This document shows positions 35,545-44,738 of a stretch of DNA of 64,000 nt, piece after piece. Numbering within the stretch: the first letter of the stretch is position 1; the number at the start of each line of letters is the position of its first letter. Where the stretch lies: the NCBI RefSeq assembly GCF_900114605.1, contig NZ_FOTP01000007.1, positions 186,001-250,000 on the forward strand, in the 5' to 3' direction. The stretch is from Bradyrhizobium sp. NFR13. GTDB lineage: Bacteria; Pseudomonadota; Alphaproteobacteria; Rhizobiales; Xanthobacteraceae. The position numbers and the translations under genes are program-made. The notes under the pieces were generated by a model. That model had not been told where the DNA came from. It did no database searches and was given only the letters and a program-made list of their open reading frames with translations.

Positions 35545-36533
35545 AGCGCCTGAACTCGCGGATCGAAGACGAGATACAAGAGATCGGTGAGCAGATTGAA
35601 AACCAACACCACCACCGACGTGCAAAGGAAGATGCCGAGCAACAGGTCATAGTCGCGCGCGATCAACGCCTCAAACGCGAGACTGCCGATCCCCGGCCAC
35701 GCAAACACCGTCTCGACCAGGACCGAACCGCCGATCAGGTGCCCAGCCTGAATACCCGCCAGTGTGATGACTGGCAGCAGCGCATTGCGCAGCACATGAA
35801 CCCAGGTGACGCGGTGCTCGGTGGCTCCCTTGGCGCGTGCAGTCTTGACGAAGGGATAGCTCGACACTTCCAACATCGATGCGCGCGTCAGGCGGACATA
35901 GACCGCCGAATAGAACACCGCGAGGGTCACCACGGGCAACACAGCGTGCCACGCGACGTCGAGCACGCGTGCCAAGCCGTGCAGCGGTACATCGACGGTC
36001 TCCATGCCGAAGGTCGGCAGCCAGTTCAACCAGACCCCGAACACCAGCACCAGCACGATACCGACTAGAAACAGCGGTGTAGCATAGAAGAACAGCGACA
36101 CGCCCATGATGACCGTGTCGGCTATGCCGCCCGGCTTGCGGGCTGCGCGAACGCCAAGTGCGATACCGCTCGACAGCGCGATCAGGAACGCCGAGCCGGT
36201 CAACAACAGCGTCGCCGGCAGCCGTTCGAGGATCACGGTCAGCACCGGCCGCTGCAGGCGATGCGAAACGCCGAGATCGAAGGTCAGTACGCGCTCGATG
36301 TAAATCCAGAGCTGCACCGGCAGCGGCTTGTCGAGGCCGAACTGCTCACGCAATTGCCGCATAAATTCGGCATCCGCCTGCCCCGACTGCCCGGCAATAG
36401 CGCTCGCCGGGTCGCCGGGTGCAGCGTGGATCAACAGGAAGTTGACGACGACGATGGCCAAGACCATCAACGCCATCTTCAGTACCCGCCATCCGATCAG
36501 GCGGGGCATCGCATGGAGGCGGCTCTCCGTCAT
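35541..36533 (-). CDS. Dipeptide/oligopeptide ABC transporter permease (DppB-like)
   Basis: The 330-residue DppB-type permease shows HAAPGDPASAIAGQSGQADA near residue 31, REQFGLDKPLPVQLW and the coupling loop TARAKGATEHRVTWVHVLRN. Its ATG overlaps the stop of the binding-protein gene by 4 bases, and its own stop overlaps DppC, so the operon is tightly coupled translationally. Confidence 0.94.
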   Translation of the reverse strand: MTESRLHAMPRLIGWRVLKMALMVLAIVVVNFLLIHAAPGDPASAIAGQSGQADAEFMRQLREQFGLDKPLPVQLWIYIERVLTFDLGVSHRLQRPVLTVILERLPATLLLTGSAFLIALSSGIALGVRAARKPGGIADTVIMGVSLFFYATPLFLVGIVLVLVFGVWLNWLPTFGMETVDVPLHGLARVLDVAWHAVLPVVTLAVFYSAVYVRLTRASMLEVSSYPFVKTARAKGATEHRVTWVHVLRNALLPVITLAGIQAGHLIGGSVLVETVFAWPGIGSLAFEALIARDYDLLLGIFLCTSVVVLVFNLLTDLLYLVFDPRVQAL

Positions 36534-38203
36534 GCGAGGAAGACATCGTCGAAGTCGCCGGAAATGCCCATTGCCGTCGTAATCACGTTGTTGAGCCTCT
36601 TCGTGGTGTAGGTAGGGAAGCTCATCTGAATCAGAAACAGATACGGCATGTCGTCCACCGCGATGCGCTGGAACTCGGACAACAACTTCTGGCGCTCGGC
36701 GGGGTCCGTGGCGTAGCGCGACTTTGCCAGCAGCTCATCGACGCGCGGATTGCTGTAGCCGCCGACATTGTTGAACGCGACATTCCTGATGTTTTCCGAG
36801 GTGAAATACTGCTCCAGACCAATATTCGCATCGCCGACCTGATAGATGTAGTTGATCGACGTCTCATAGTCCCACTTCGCCATGCGAGCGGTGTGGCCGC
36901 CTGCATCGGTGGTATCCATGGTCACGTTGATGCCGATCTTCTGCATCGACGCACGGAAGTACTCCGACAGGCGTGTCCAGACCTCTCCATAAGGCAGCGG
37001 CATGTGGCGGATTGTGAAACGGATCCCTGATCCGTCCGCCTTGTGACCGGCCTCGTCGAGCAGCTTGTTCGCGGCCGCGATGTCGAACGGAGGCAGCTTG
37101 ACCGTAGCGTCGTAGAACTTGGTCGTCTCGCACATCGGACCGGTCGCAACCTTGCCGCTGTTGAACCACAGTTTCTGCAGGATGAAGTTGCGATCGAGCG
37201 CCATGCTCATGGCGCGGCGTACACGCACGTCGTCGAGCGGCTTGACGCGCTTGTTGATGTCGATCCAGGCGAGCGGCCCGTAATATTCCCAGCCCTTCAG
37301 GGTGACCGACAGATTCGACTGAGCCTGGAACCGCGGCAGATCGAACGGCTCGATATCGTTGCCACCGGCAAGCTGTACCTGCCCCGATTGCAACGCGACA
37401 GCACGGCTCTGGCTGTCCGGCACGATCCGGTAGACGATTTCGTCGAGATAAGGCTGGTTCGGCTTCCAGTAATCCTCGTTGCGGCGCAACCGGATGAAGC
37501 TGCCGCGCTGCCATTCGACAAGCTTGAATGGACCCGTACCGACCGGCTTCGCATTGTTCGGATTGTTGCGAAGATCGGCGACGTCGTAGAGGTGTTTCGG
37601 CACGATGGTGAAACCAGTGCCGCCGAACCCGTACATGAATGGCGCATACGATTCTTTCAGAGTGATCACGACGGTGTATGGATCTGTGGCCTCGGCCTTC
37701 TCGATGCGAGCGAACACGATGCGCGCCCGCAGCGACAGCGTCATCCAGAACTTCATCGCGGAGAAGATGACGTCGTCGGCCGTCATTGGCTGACCGTCAT
37801 GGAACTTGACGTTCTCCTGCAGACGGAAGGTATAGACCTTCTTGTCGTCGGAAATCGTCCAGCTCTTCGCCAACACCGGCACGAAGTCCAGCGTCGGCGA
37901 GTAAGTGAACAGCGGTTGGAAGATCTTGCTTACCACCGTCAGCGTCGGCCCCTGGGCATTAACGCCGATCATCAGCACCGGTGGCTCTGGCGTCAGCAGG
38001 CTGGTCAGCGTGCCACCACGCTTTGGCGTAATACCCTGCGCGATCGCATCATCAACGCGCATGAGAAACGGAGCAACGGCAGCGGCCGCAACACCCGCCT
38101 TCAGCAACGCGCGGCGCGAAGGCCCAGAAGCTGGCGACCGAATATCGCCATTCAGTTCCTGAGCCCCCGTTTCCTCGCTCCACCACGACGTAAAGTCACT
38201 CAT
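36530..38203 (-). CDS. Family 5 (peptide/nickel type) ABC transporter substrate-binding protein, Tat-exported
   Basis: The 557-residue protein has a twin-arginine signal (SRRALLKAGVAAAAVAPFL, residues 29-47) and family 5 patterns such as KKVYTFRLQENVKFHDGQPM. Family 5 proteins bind peptides or other bulky solutes. It begins the importer operon that runs to the deacetylase, aminotransferase and GGT-like genes. A 204-base spacer separates it from the deleted M20 gene upstream, so a separate promoter is possible. Confidence 0.93.
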   Translation of the reverse strand: MSDFTSWWSEETGAQELNGDIRSPASGPSRRALLKAGVAAAAVAPFLMRVDDAIAQGITPKRGGTLTSLLTPEPPVLMIGVNAQGPTLTVVSKIFQPLFTYSPTLDFVPVLAKSWTISDDKKVYTFRLQENVKFHDGQPMTADDVIFSAMKFWMTLSLRARIVFARIEKAEATDPYTVVITLKESYAPFMYGFGGTGFTIVPKHLYDVADLRNNPNNAKPVGTGPFKLVEWQRGSFIRLRRNEDYWKPNQPYLDEIVYRIVPDSQSRAVALQSGQVQLAGGNDIEPFDLPRFQAQSNLSVTLKGWEYYGPLAWIDINKRVKPLDDVRVRRAMSMALDRNFILQKLWFNSGKVATGPMCETTKFYDATVKLPPFDIAAANKLLDEAGHKADGSGIRFTIRHMPLPYGEVWTRLSEYFRASMQKIGINVTMDTTDAGGHTARMAKWDYETSINYIYQVGDANIGLEQYFTSENIRNVAFNNVGGYSNPRVDELLAKSRYATDPAERQKLLSEFQRIAVDDMPYLFLIQMSFPTYTTKRLNNVITTAMGISGDFDDVFLA

Positions 38204-38407
38204 TTCCCTGCCTCCTCAAATTGGTTTCGCTCTCAATTCCAGAACTATCGGTTCGCTCAGGAACGATCGAGCGACATCAATCGCCCGGTCACTGTGCGCG
38301 TTCGAGCAGTGGCACCGATGGCTGCCATCGTCATGGTGTTCGACCAACAGCGATCGCCGCCTACCTTAACCGTCATCAGAAGTTTCCCGTCGCCTTGATC
38401 TTCAAAG

Positions 38408-39283
38408 TCAGCACGCGGGTTCGATGCCGCACCATTGCGCGACAAAATTCGCGATCGTCTTGGTCGTCTCCCGCAGCGATTCCAGATTCAGGCGCTCGTT
38501 GAAGCCGTGGATGCGCTCGCCTACGGGGCCGTAGCAGAATGCGGGAATGCCGAAGTGACGATCGTGGAAGCGAGCGTCATTCAGGGAGGTCGCCAGCCGG
38601 CGTTTCAAAGGCTCGCCCGTCACCGCACGATGCGCATCTTCGAGAACGTGCCGAATAGCGGGATCGTCTCGCATCACATAGCCGTGCGAAAGGTAGCCCG
38701 ACCACTCAACCTCGGGTGGATTGTTGGCGAGGAAGGGCATCTTGGCGGCAGCCGTCCTGATACAGGCGACGATTTCTTCCTGACAGGCCTCGACGCTCCA
38801 GTCCGGGAGCAGTCCGATGCGACAGTCCACCTCGCACCAGGACGGCACGCTCGATGCCCAGTCGCCGCCGTGAATAATACCGGGATTGAAATTCAGGGGA
38901 TGCTCGATCTCGCCATAGATGGGATGGCCAGCCGCCCGCTCGTTCCAGCTATCTTCAAGCCTTTCGAGCGCGCGCACCATTTCCATGGCGGCCTTGATGG
39001 CGTTGAAGCCTTCGCCAGCATGCGAGACATGCGTCGGCTCGCCGGCGACGCGCAGGCGAAACCAGATGACGCCAAGGCAGACATCGCCAAAGCGTTGTCC
39101 CGTGGGCTCCGGAAGCAGTGCGCAGCGCGCACGAAGTTCGCCCGCCATGAAATCCTGGGCGGGCCATTCGGCACCGCGAGTGCTCGGGATCGAGACAAAG
39201 CGCTTGGTCCGCTCGACCTGGTCTTCGAAATCCCGATCGACGACATCAGCGATCTTCCTGCTGTCCTGGTCAGCGAGCGACAT
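38408..39283 (-). CDS. M20-family peptidase with internal deletion of the zinc-binding core (probable pseudogene)
   Basis: The open frame encodes 291 residues where ArgE-type relatives have about 425. Residues 1-53 match the family N terminus (DQVERTKRFVSIPSTRGAEW, then PAQDFMAGELRAR) and residue 54 onward matches the region from the usual LIPEP segment to the end (CALLPEPTGQ, then GVIWFRLRVAGEPTHVSHAG, ending IHGFNERLNLESLRET). The part between, carrying GHxD, the bridging Asp and the catalytic Glu pair, is missing in frame. The join near 39122-39130 contains a repeated TGCGC, consistent with deletion at a short repeat. The protein should be inactive as a peptidase; the dimerisation domain is whole. 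Confidence 0.82.
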   Translation of the reverse strand: MSLADQDSRKIADVVDRDFEDQVERTKRFVSIPSTRGAEWPAQDFMAGELRARCALLPEPTGQRFGDVCLGVIWFRLRVAGEPTHVSHAGEGFNAIKAAMEMVRALERLEDSWNERAAGHPIYGEIEHPLNFNPGIIHGGDWASSVPSWCEVDCRIGLLPDWSVEACQEEIVACIRTAAAKMPFLANNPPEVEWSGYLSHGYVMRDDPAIRHVLEDAHRAVTGEPLKRRLATSLNDARFHDRHFGIPAFCYGPVGERIHGFNERLNLESLRETTKTIANFVAQWCGIEPAC

Positions 39284-39311
39284 CTATCCTCCTGTTCGTT
39301 GCCTCGCAATC

Positions 39312-39325
39312 TGGTCATATGACCA
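39312..39325. promoter_or_regulatory. Candidate TetR operator TGGTCATATGACCA
   Basis: A perfect 14-base palindrome lies 29 bases upstream of the M20-derived gene (start 39283) and 117 bases upstream of the divergent TetR gene (start 39442). A further half site, GACCAA, follows at 39339-39344. Position and symmetry fit a TetR operator for the divergent pair. Confidence 0.6.
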
Positions 39326-39441
39326 AATCTCGTCAAGCGACCAATTTTAGGCAGCGTTGCTGACATTTTGGGCTTCTGGGGGGACGGGCGGATGCTGCGG
39401 CGAATTGACATAACCCAGCGCATCGCCGAAACACCCTGCCT

Positions 39442-40053
39442 ATGAAGACCGTGAAGACAAAGAGCGAAGTCACCCGCGCGCAGATCATCCAGGGAGCATT
39501 GCAAGCTCTGGAGAAGACTGGCGTTATCGGTACCACGACCAGAAAGATCGCGGCGGAGGCGAATGTCCAGCTCGCGACGCTGCACTATCATTTCGAGAGC
39601 AAGAGCGCCCTTCTTGTCGCTGTTCTCGAAGCACTGATCGACGAGATCGCCGAGCGACTGCGCGAGGACCGAGGAGAAACCGAGCCCAACCTGGACGAAC
39701 GCATCGAGATACTCATCCGCGGCACTTGGCGATCGATCATGCAGTCGCAGACGCGGCAAATCGTTCAATATGAATTAACGCTTTACGCGCTCAGAGAAGG
39801 AGCGCAGTGGTTGGCCGACCAGCAGTACGAAGCGTATCTGCGGCTGTACCGCGACCAGTTGGCCAGCAGATCGGGTAAGCCCGAGCTATCCTTACAGAGC
39901 TATACCGTTCTGGCTCGCTTCATTCTCGCTGGCATCGACGGTCTCATTCTGCAGGAGCTTGTGAAGCCCAATCGCAGCAGATCCGGTCGAGCCATTGAAG
40001 CGCTTATCCATGGCTCCAAACAACTCGCCCAGAAGCTTTTGCGAGAGGCCTAA
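39442..40053 (+). CDS. TetR-family transcriptional regulator
   Basis: This 203-residue protein has an N-terminal TetR helix-turn-helix (TRAQIIQGALQALEKTGVIG, then TTTRKIAAEANVQLATLHYH with FESKSALL) and a helical ligand domain. It is divergent from the M20-derived gene and the peptide-importer operon, with a perfect palindrome between, so it probably represses that operon. It converges with the aldolase-like gene at 40138; no clear terminator is visible in the 84-base gap. Confidence 0.93.
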   Translation: MKTVKTKSEVTRAQIIQGALQALEKTGVIGTTTRKIAAEANVQLATLHYHFESKSALLVAVLEALIDEIAERLREDRGETEPNLDERIEILIRGTWRSIMQSQTRQIVQYELTLYALREGAQWLADQQYEAYLRLYRDQLASRSGKPELSLQSYTVLARFILAGIDGLILQELVKPNRSRSGRAIEALIHGSKQLAQKLLREA

Positions 40054-40137
40054 TCATACTTAACCAGAGGGGGGCTCTCGGTCTCCTATTGCTTCAAGAC
40101 TGCTTTGCGCCGGGAGCTGACGTTCGCTCGTGGGCGC

Positions 40138-41055
40138 TTACGCTACCGCGCGCTGTAGGCGATGCAGCATGTAATCGATCTCCTCGCGCGCCTTCGCTGA
40201 CAGTGCGGAACCGGGCTTGCGTTGGGCGTCCGACGCCAGAAACCCGCGCTTCATCATCACATATTTCCGCACGGCAAGGCCAACGCCCTGCTGCTGTTCG
40301 TATCGCAAGAGCGGCAAGTGCGCATCGAACAGATCATGCGCCTCGTCGCGCTTGCCGGCCTTCTGCAGCTTGACCAGCTCGACGAGCATGTCCGGGAACG
40401 CGTAGCCGGTCATCGCGCCGTCTGCGCCGCGCTCCATTTCAAAATCGAGGAACAGTCCGCCATTCCCGGTCAGAATCGAGATCGGCCGCAACGACCCTTC
40501 AGCCTGGAACGCACGCAGCGTCGATATCTTTTCAAGACCCGGCCAATCTTCATGCTTGAGCATGACGCAGGACGGGTTCTCCTGGACGATCTGGCGGATG
40601 ACTTTCGGCGCCATCTGCACCGACAGTGTCAAAGGATAGTCCTGGATCACGAACGGAATGTCGGCGCCGATTGCCTCAATAGCCTGACGATAATAGCCTA
40701 TGATCTGATCGTCCGTGCGCAGGCTCGGTACCGGAGCAATCATCACACCCGCCGCACCGTTCTCCATCACGGTCCGCGACAGCGCACGCATCGCGGCGAA
40801 TCCGGGCGCCGAAACGCCGACGATCACCGGCAGTTTTCCGAAGCCCTTCACGAAATGCTTGGCGATTGCGATCGATTCCTCGGGCTCGAGCTTCGGCGCC
40901 TCACCCATGATGCCGAGCACCGTGACGCCGGTGGAACCAGCCTTGAGATATCCGTCGATCAATGTGCCTAGCGAGGCTTCATCGAGACGGCCATCGGGAT
41001 GAAATGGGGTGGGCGCGATTGGGAATACGCCAGAGGCGGTTGCGTCGAGAGCCAT
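40138..41055 (-). CDS. DapA-family aldolase/lyase (keto-deoxy sugar acid type)
   Basis: The 305-residue TIM-barrel protein has the Schiff-base lysine K167 in VMLKHED and the partner tyrosine Y140 in QDYPLT. The DapA GTTGE motif is changed to GIMGEAP, so it is not dihydrodipicolinate synthase. With the IlvD/Edd dehydratase, two dehydrogenases and a sugar importer in the same module, the most likely role is aldol cleavage or dehydration of a 2-keto-3-deoxy sugar acid. It is the last gene of the operon starting at 47836. Confidence 0.88.
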   Translation of the reverse strand: MALDATASGVFPIAPTPFHPDGRLDEASLGTLIDGYLKAGSTGVTVLGIMGEAPKLEPEESIAIAKHFVKGFGKLPVIVGVSAPGFAAMRALSRTVMENGAAGVMIAPVPSLRTDDQIIGYYRQAIEAIGADIPFVIQDYPLTLSVQMAPKVIRQIVQENPSCVMLKHEDWPGLEKISTLRAFQAEGSLRPISILTGNGGLFLDFEMERGADGAMTGYAFPDMLVELVKLQKAGKRDEAHDLFDAHLPLLRYEQQQGVGLAVRKYVMMKRGFLASDAQRKPGSALSAKAREEIDYMLHRLQRAVA

Positions 41056-41066
41056 GATTTGATCCT

Positions 41067-41852
41067 TCAGATGCTAGTAATGAGACCACCATCGACGCGG
41101 ATGACCGAGCCGTTGACGTAAGATGCGCGGGTGCTGGCGAGAAAAGCGACCACATCAGCATATTCTTGTGGCTCGCCATAACGGCCGGCAGGAATACTGG
41201 CGGTGCTCTCCGCAGACACGTCCTCGACCGAGCGGCTTTCACGCTTTGCCTTCTGCTCGTCCAGGAAACGGATGCGACTGGTGGCAACCCGGCCTGGAAG
41301 CACGATATTGGCTGTGATGCCGTCACGCCCGACTTCGCGGGCCAGCGTCTTGGACCAGCCCACGAGCGACAGTCGCAGCGCATTCGAAATGCCGAGATTG
41401 GGAATCGGCGACACCACGCCAGACGATGTCGATGTCACGATACGTCCCCATTTGCGGGCGCGCATGCCGGGCAAGACGCGATCGGTCAGCGTGATAACTG
41501 ACAGCACCATCTGCTCGAAGCTCCTGCTCCATAATGCCGGGTCCTGCCCGGCAGCAGGAGTCGGCGGCGGCCCACCGGTATTGTTGACAAGGATGTCGAC
41601 CGGCCCGAACGCCGCCTCGATGGCACTGACGCGCGCATCCATCGCGGCACGATCGACCAGATCGAAGGCGGCGGCCATCGCGTCGCCTCCACCCTGCTTA
41701 ATCTCCGCGACGACACGATCAAGCGCGGCCGCGTCGATGTCGGCGAGCGCAACACGCGCGCCTTCACTCGCCAGTGTCTTCGCGATAGCGCTTCCAAGGC
41801 CGCCGCCGGCACCAAGCACCAGCGCGACCTTGCCTTGAAGTCCGAAATCCAT
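41067..41852 (-). CDS. SDR-family oxidoreductase lacking the usual YxxxK pair
   Basis: The 261-residue protein has the NAD(P)-binding motif LGAGGGLG near residue 14 and NNTGGPPP, a hallmark of a 3-oxoacyl-ACP-reductase-like subfamily. At the active site it reads TSSGVVSPIPNLGISNALRL, so the catalytic Tyr is replaced by Ile. This is common in that subfamily and does not by itself mean loss of function. The ATG at 41852 is chosen; the frame remains open upstream through the spacer to GntR. It probably acts on a sugar or sugar acid in the pathway. Confidence 0.88.
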   Translation of the reverse strand: MDFGLQGKVALVLGAGGGLGSAIAKTLASEGARVALADIDAAALDRVVAEIKQGGGDAMAAAFDLVDRAAMDARVSAIEAAFGPVDILVNNTGGPPPTPAAGQDPALWSRSFEQMVLSVITLTDRVLPGMRARKWGRIVTSTSSGVVSPIPNLGISNALRLSLVGWSKTLAREVGRDGITANIVLPGRVATSRIRFLDEQKAKRESRSVEDVSAESTASIPAGRYGEPQEYADVVAFLASTRASYVNGSVIRVDGGLITSI

Positions 41853-41896
41853 GTCCAGTCCTTTGTCGAGATGCGAAATCGATATGCGTTGGCCCG

Positions 41897-42580
41897 TCAG
41901 TCCAGACCTAGATTTGGGTCGGGCACGGCCACGCGTTGCAGGTAATCGGCCTTGCTGGAGTGCATGTGCTCGACGCAGAGCTGCGACAGCGCCCAGTTGT
42001 CGTGGCCACGCAGCAGTGAAATCATCATATCGTGCTGCTGGATCGATACCTGCAGGCCATCGTGATCCGCAAGGTTCTTGGCACGCATGGGCAGTGTCAG
42101 GCCCATGTAATCCTGCAGCGATCGCACCAGATACGGGTTTCCGCACGCCCCAAACAGAGCGATGTGAAACGCGTCGTTGGTATCGTGAATGCCGCGCAGA
42201 TCGCCGCGCTCGGCGTACCGCACATATTCCGCCTGAATAGTTTCGAGCTCCATGATCAGCGACGCCTTGGCCGGTAACGGGATCATCAGTGCAGCCTGGC
42301 GCGTGAGCATCTCGCGCACCTCATAGATCTGCTTCACCTCGGCCGTCGAATAGGAACGCACCGTCGCGCCCACATTCTTCTCCCGCTGGACGATGCCGGT
42401 ATGTTCGAGATGCACCAGTGCCTGGCGCACGAAGTGCCGCGAGGCGCCGTAGCGTTCCATCAGATTATCTTCGATCAGCCGCGCGCCCGGCGGCAATCGA
42501 CCGAAGATAATATCCTCTTCGACACGTCGGATGATCTCGGCCTGTTCATCGGCGCGCGACGCAATTTTGGTGACAGTCAT
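41897..42580 (-). CDS. GntR-family (FCD-type) transcriptional regulator
   Basis: The 227-residue protein has a winged helix (EQAEIIRRVEEDIIFGRLPP, then GARLIEDNLMERYGASRHFV) and an FCD domain with the metal-binding His residues (HDTNDAFHIALF; QQHDMMISLL). ATG 42580 overlaps the Gfo/Idh stop as ATGA; an upstream start at 42625 would overlap more. It lies within the sugar operon and probably controls it through the paired sites at 47900 and 47963. Confidence 0.92.
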   Translation of the reverse strand: MTVTKIASRADEQAEIIRRVEEDIIFGRLPPGARLIEDNLMERYGASRHFVRQALVHLEHTGIVQREKNVGATVRSYSTAEVKQIYEVREMLTRQAALMIPLPAKASLIMELETIQAEYVRYAERGDLRGIHDTNDAFHIALFGACGNPYLVRSLQDYMGLTLPMRAKNLADHDGLQVSIQQHDMMISLLRGHDNWALSQLCVEHMHSSKADYLQRVAVPDPNLGLD

Positions 42581-43596
42581 CTGGTATTGCCTCCTGAGGC
42601 TTCGCGCCCTGACAACCGGTAGCAATCCTCGACAAGGCGCAGGGTTTGCAGATTGTCCGCGGGAGAGGTCTCAAAAGGCGTGCTGCTTTGCAGCGCATTG
42701 ATGAAATGCGCGATGGTCGCGTCATAGGACCCCTGATAGGTCGCAGCGAGATCGTAGGCGCGTATCTCGCTTTGCGCACCCGTCAACTTTAGCTGCGTAC
42801 CTTCGAGCCGAATTGAACCGATCGTGCCAAGGACTTCGAGTTGATCGGCCTGCGATATCGGCGCGCCATGGGCCGCGAAGCTTGCGAACAAGGATACGCC
42901 CGCGCCGGTGTGGGATCGCATCTGGATCACGGCACCGTCTTCACCCGCAATATCCGGACATGTTTGGGTCAGCGCCGCGGCGGTCACACCCAGCGGGCCT
43001 AGCAGCATGCGCAAAGTATCGAGATGATGAATGAGCACTTCAGCCACCAGCATCCTGGACTCGCCGCGCATGAACGGCTGGCGCTCGATCGCGGGATATT
43101 GGCCGTTCGCGTCGGGAATCGTGCCCGATGTCAGCAGCGTCAGGCGAGCAGCTGTCACCGCCCCGATACGACCGTCCCTGATCCAGGATGCGGCATCGCG
43201 ATAATATGCACGAAAGCTCCAGTTCTCATGCACCATCAGCCGGATGCGCCCCTCGACATCACGAGCCAGCGCCTCGGCTTCTGCGAGTGTCGGAGCGAGC
43301 GGCTTCTGGCAAAGGACCGGCAGACCAAGATCGGCGACGAGGCGTACCAAAGGCGCATGGAAGGTTCGCGGCGCAGCAATATCGACCGCATCGAGTTCAC
43401 ATTCCGCCAGCATGTCTTCCGCGCGCGAAAAGCATTGCCCGATCTCGAACTGCCGGGCGCGCGCGGTAGCATGCTCCAACGAGGGATCGGCGATCGCGAC
43501 GACCGCAGCACGCCCCGCGAGCTTCTGCCAGGCCAGCAGATGATATTGCGTGACCCACCCCGCACCTATCAATCCGATCCGCAACGGTTTGCTCAT
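42577..43596 (-). CDS. Gfo/Idh/MocA-family NAD(P)-dependent oxidoreductase
   Basis: The 339-residue enzyme has the Rossmann motif IGLIGAGWVTQYHL (residues 7-20) and the family's catalytic lysine motif CQKPLAPTLAEA near residue 96. Members oxidise sugars or inositols at a ring hydroxyl. ATG 43596 overlaps the stop of the importer ATPase gene (ATGA). It may perform the first oxidation of the imported sugar, giving a lactone or keto sugar for the dehydratase at 48035. Confidence 0.92.
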   Translation of the reverse strand: MSKPLRIGLIGAGWVTQYHLLAWQKLAGRAAVVAIADPSLEHATARARQFEIGQCFSRAEDMLAECELDAVDIAAPRTFHAPLVRLVADLGLPVLCQKPLAPTLAEAEALARDVEGRIRLMVHENWSFRAYYRDAASWIRDGRIGAVTAARLTLLTSGTIPDANGQYPAIERQPFMRGESRMLVAEVLIHHLDTLRMLLGPLGVTAAALTQTCPDIAGEDGAVIQMRSHTGAGVSLFASFAAHGAPISQADQLEVLGTIGSIRLEGTQLKLTGAQSEIRAYDLAATYQGSYDATIAHFINALQSSTPFETSPADNLQTLRLVEDCYRLSGREASGGNTR

Positions 43597-44729
43597 TGCC
43601 TGATGTCCCGACGCTTCTCCCCGATGACGGCCCGGCCCGTCGCCGCGTCGAACACGAAGACTGCATTGGCAGGGAAGTACAGATCGACGGTCTCGTCGAT
43701 GGCGACAGGCACATGACGCGGCAGTCGCGCCGTCCACTCCACGCCCGGTTCGATTTCGACCAACAGCAAGGTTTCCGCGCCCAGCGGCTCCACCGCGATC
43801 GTGCGCCCCCGCACATGACCCGCAGGCTCGCTGCCCAACGCCGCCTTGTTGATATGCAAATCCTCCGCGCGCACGCCGATCGTCACTTTCTGGTCTACCA
43901 GCTTTCCCAATAACTGAGGCGACCAGCGCGTCAGCGCCGTCTCAAGGCTCTGGCTTCGTGCCACAGAGCCTTCATTGGCCGAAGTGACAACCGCCGTCGC
44001 CAGATTCATCGGCGGCGATCCCAAGAAACGAGCAACGAACGTGTCCGCCGGCTCCCAATAGACGTCGAGCGGCGCACCGATCTGGGCAACGCGTCCGGCA
44101 TTCATCACGCAGATCCGGGTGCCCATAGTCATGGCCTCCACCTGATCATGCGTGACATAGATCATGGTCGATCCCAGCCGCTTGTGCTGCTTGATGATTT
44201 CGCTACGGGTATTGACGCGCAGCGCCGCGTCGAGATTGGACAGCGGCTCGTCGAACAAGAACACCATCGGTTCCCGCACCATGGCGCGCCCGAGTGCGAC
44301 ACGCTGGCGCTGGCCGCCTGATAGCGCGCTGGGCTTGCGCGCCAGCAGCGGCGTCAGACCGAGGATATTCGCCGCATCCTGGACCCGGCGCTCGATCTCG
44401 GCAGCGGCGAAATTGCGTCGGCGCAGTCCGAAAGCAAGATTGTCTGCGACACTCATATGTGGATAGAGCGCATAGGACTGGAATACCATCGCGATGTCGC
44501 GGTCCTTGGCCGGCACCTGATTGACCACGCGATCGCCAATTGAGAGCCTGCCGGAGCTGATCTCTTCCAGGCCCGCGATCATGCGCAGTGTCGTCGACTT
44601 GCCGCAGCCTGAGGGCCCGAGCAGAACCATGAATTCGCCGTCGCCGATATGAAGATCGACCTTGTCGACGACCACCGGACCGGTGGGCCCATATTGTTTG
44701 GAGAGTTTGTCGAGGGTGACAACGGCCAT
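43593..44729 (-). CDS. Sugar ABC transporter ATP-binding protein (UgpC/MalK type)
   Basis: This 378-residue ATPase has Walker A GPSGCGKST, Q-loop MVFQSYALYPHMSV, signature LSGGQRQR, Walker B VFLFDEPLSNLD and the C-terminal MalK-type regulatory domain (VTIGVRAEDLHI). It powers the two permeases at 44739 and 45593. CUT1 importers of this type usually take up sugars or sugar derivatives. Confidence 0.95.
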   Translation of the reverse strand: MAVVTLDKLSKQYGPTGPVVVDKVDLHIGDGEFMVLLGPSGCGKSTTLRMIAGLEEISSGRLSIGDRVVNQVPAKDRDIAMVFQSYALYPHMSVADNLAFGLRRRNFAAAEIERRVQDAANILGLTPLLARKPSALSGGQRQRVALGRAMVREPMVFLFDEPLSNLDAALRVNTRSEIIKQHKRLGSTMIYVTHDQVEAMTMGTRICVMNAGRVAQIGAPLDVYWEPADTFVARFLGSPPMNLATAVVTSANEGSVARSQSLETALTRWSPQLLGKLVDQKVTIGVRAEDLHINKAALGSEPAGHVRGRTIAVEPLGAETLLLVEIEPGVEWTARLPRHVPVAIDETVDLYFPANAVFVFDAATGRAVIGEKRRDIRQ

Positions 44730-44738
44730 GGCTGCCTC

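Noticed and set aside
37043-38398. A 451-codon + strand frame opposite the peptide-binding protein
   Set aside because: It is antisense to a clear family 5 binding protein with a Tat signal and shows no protein family features.
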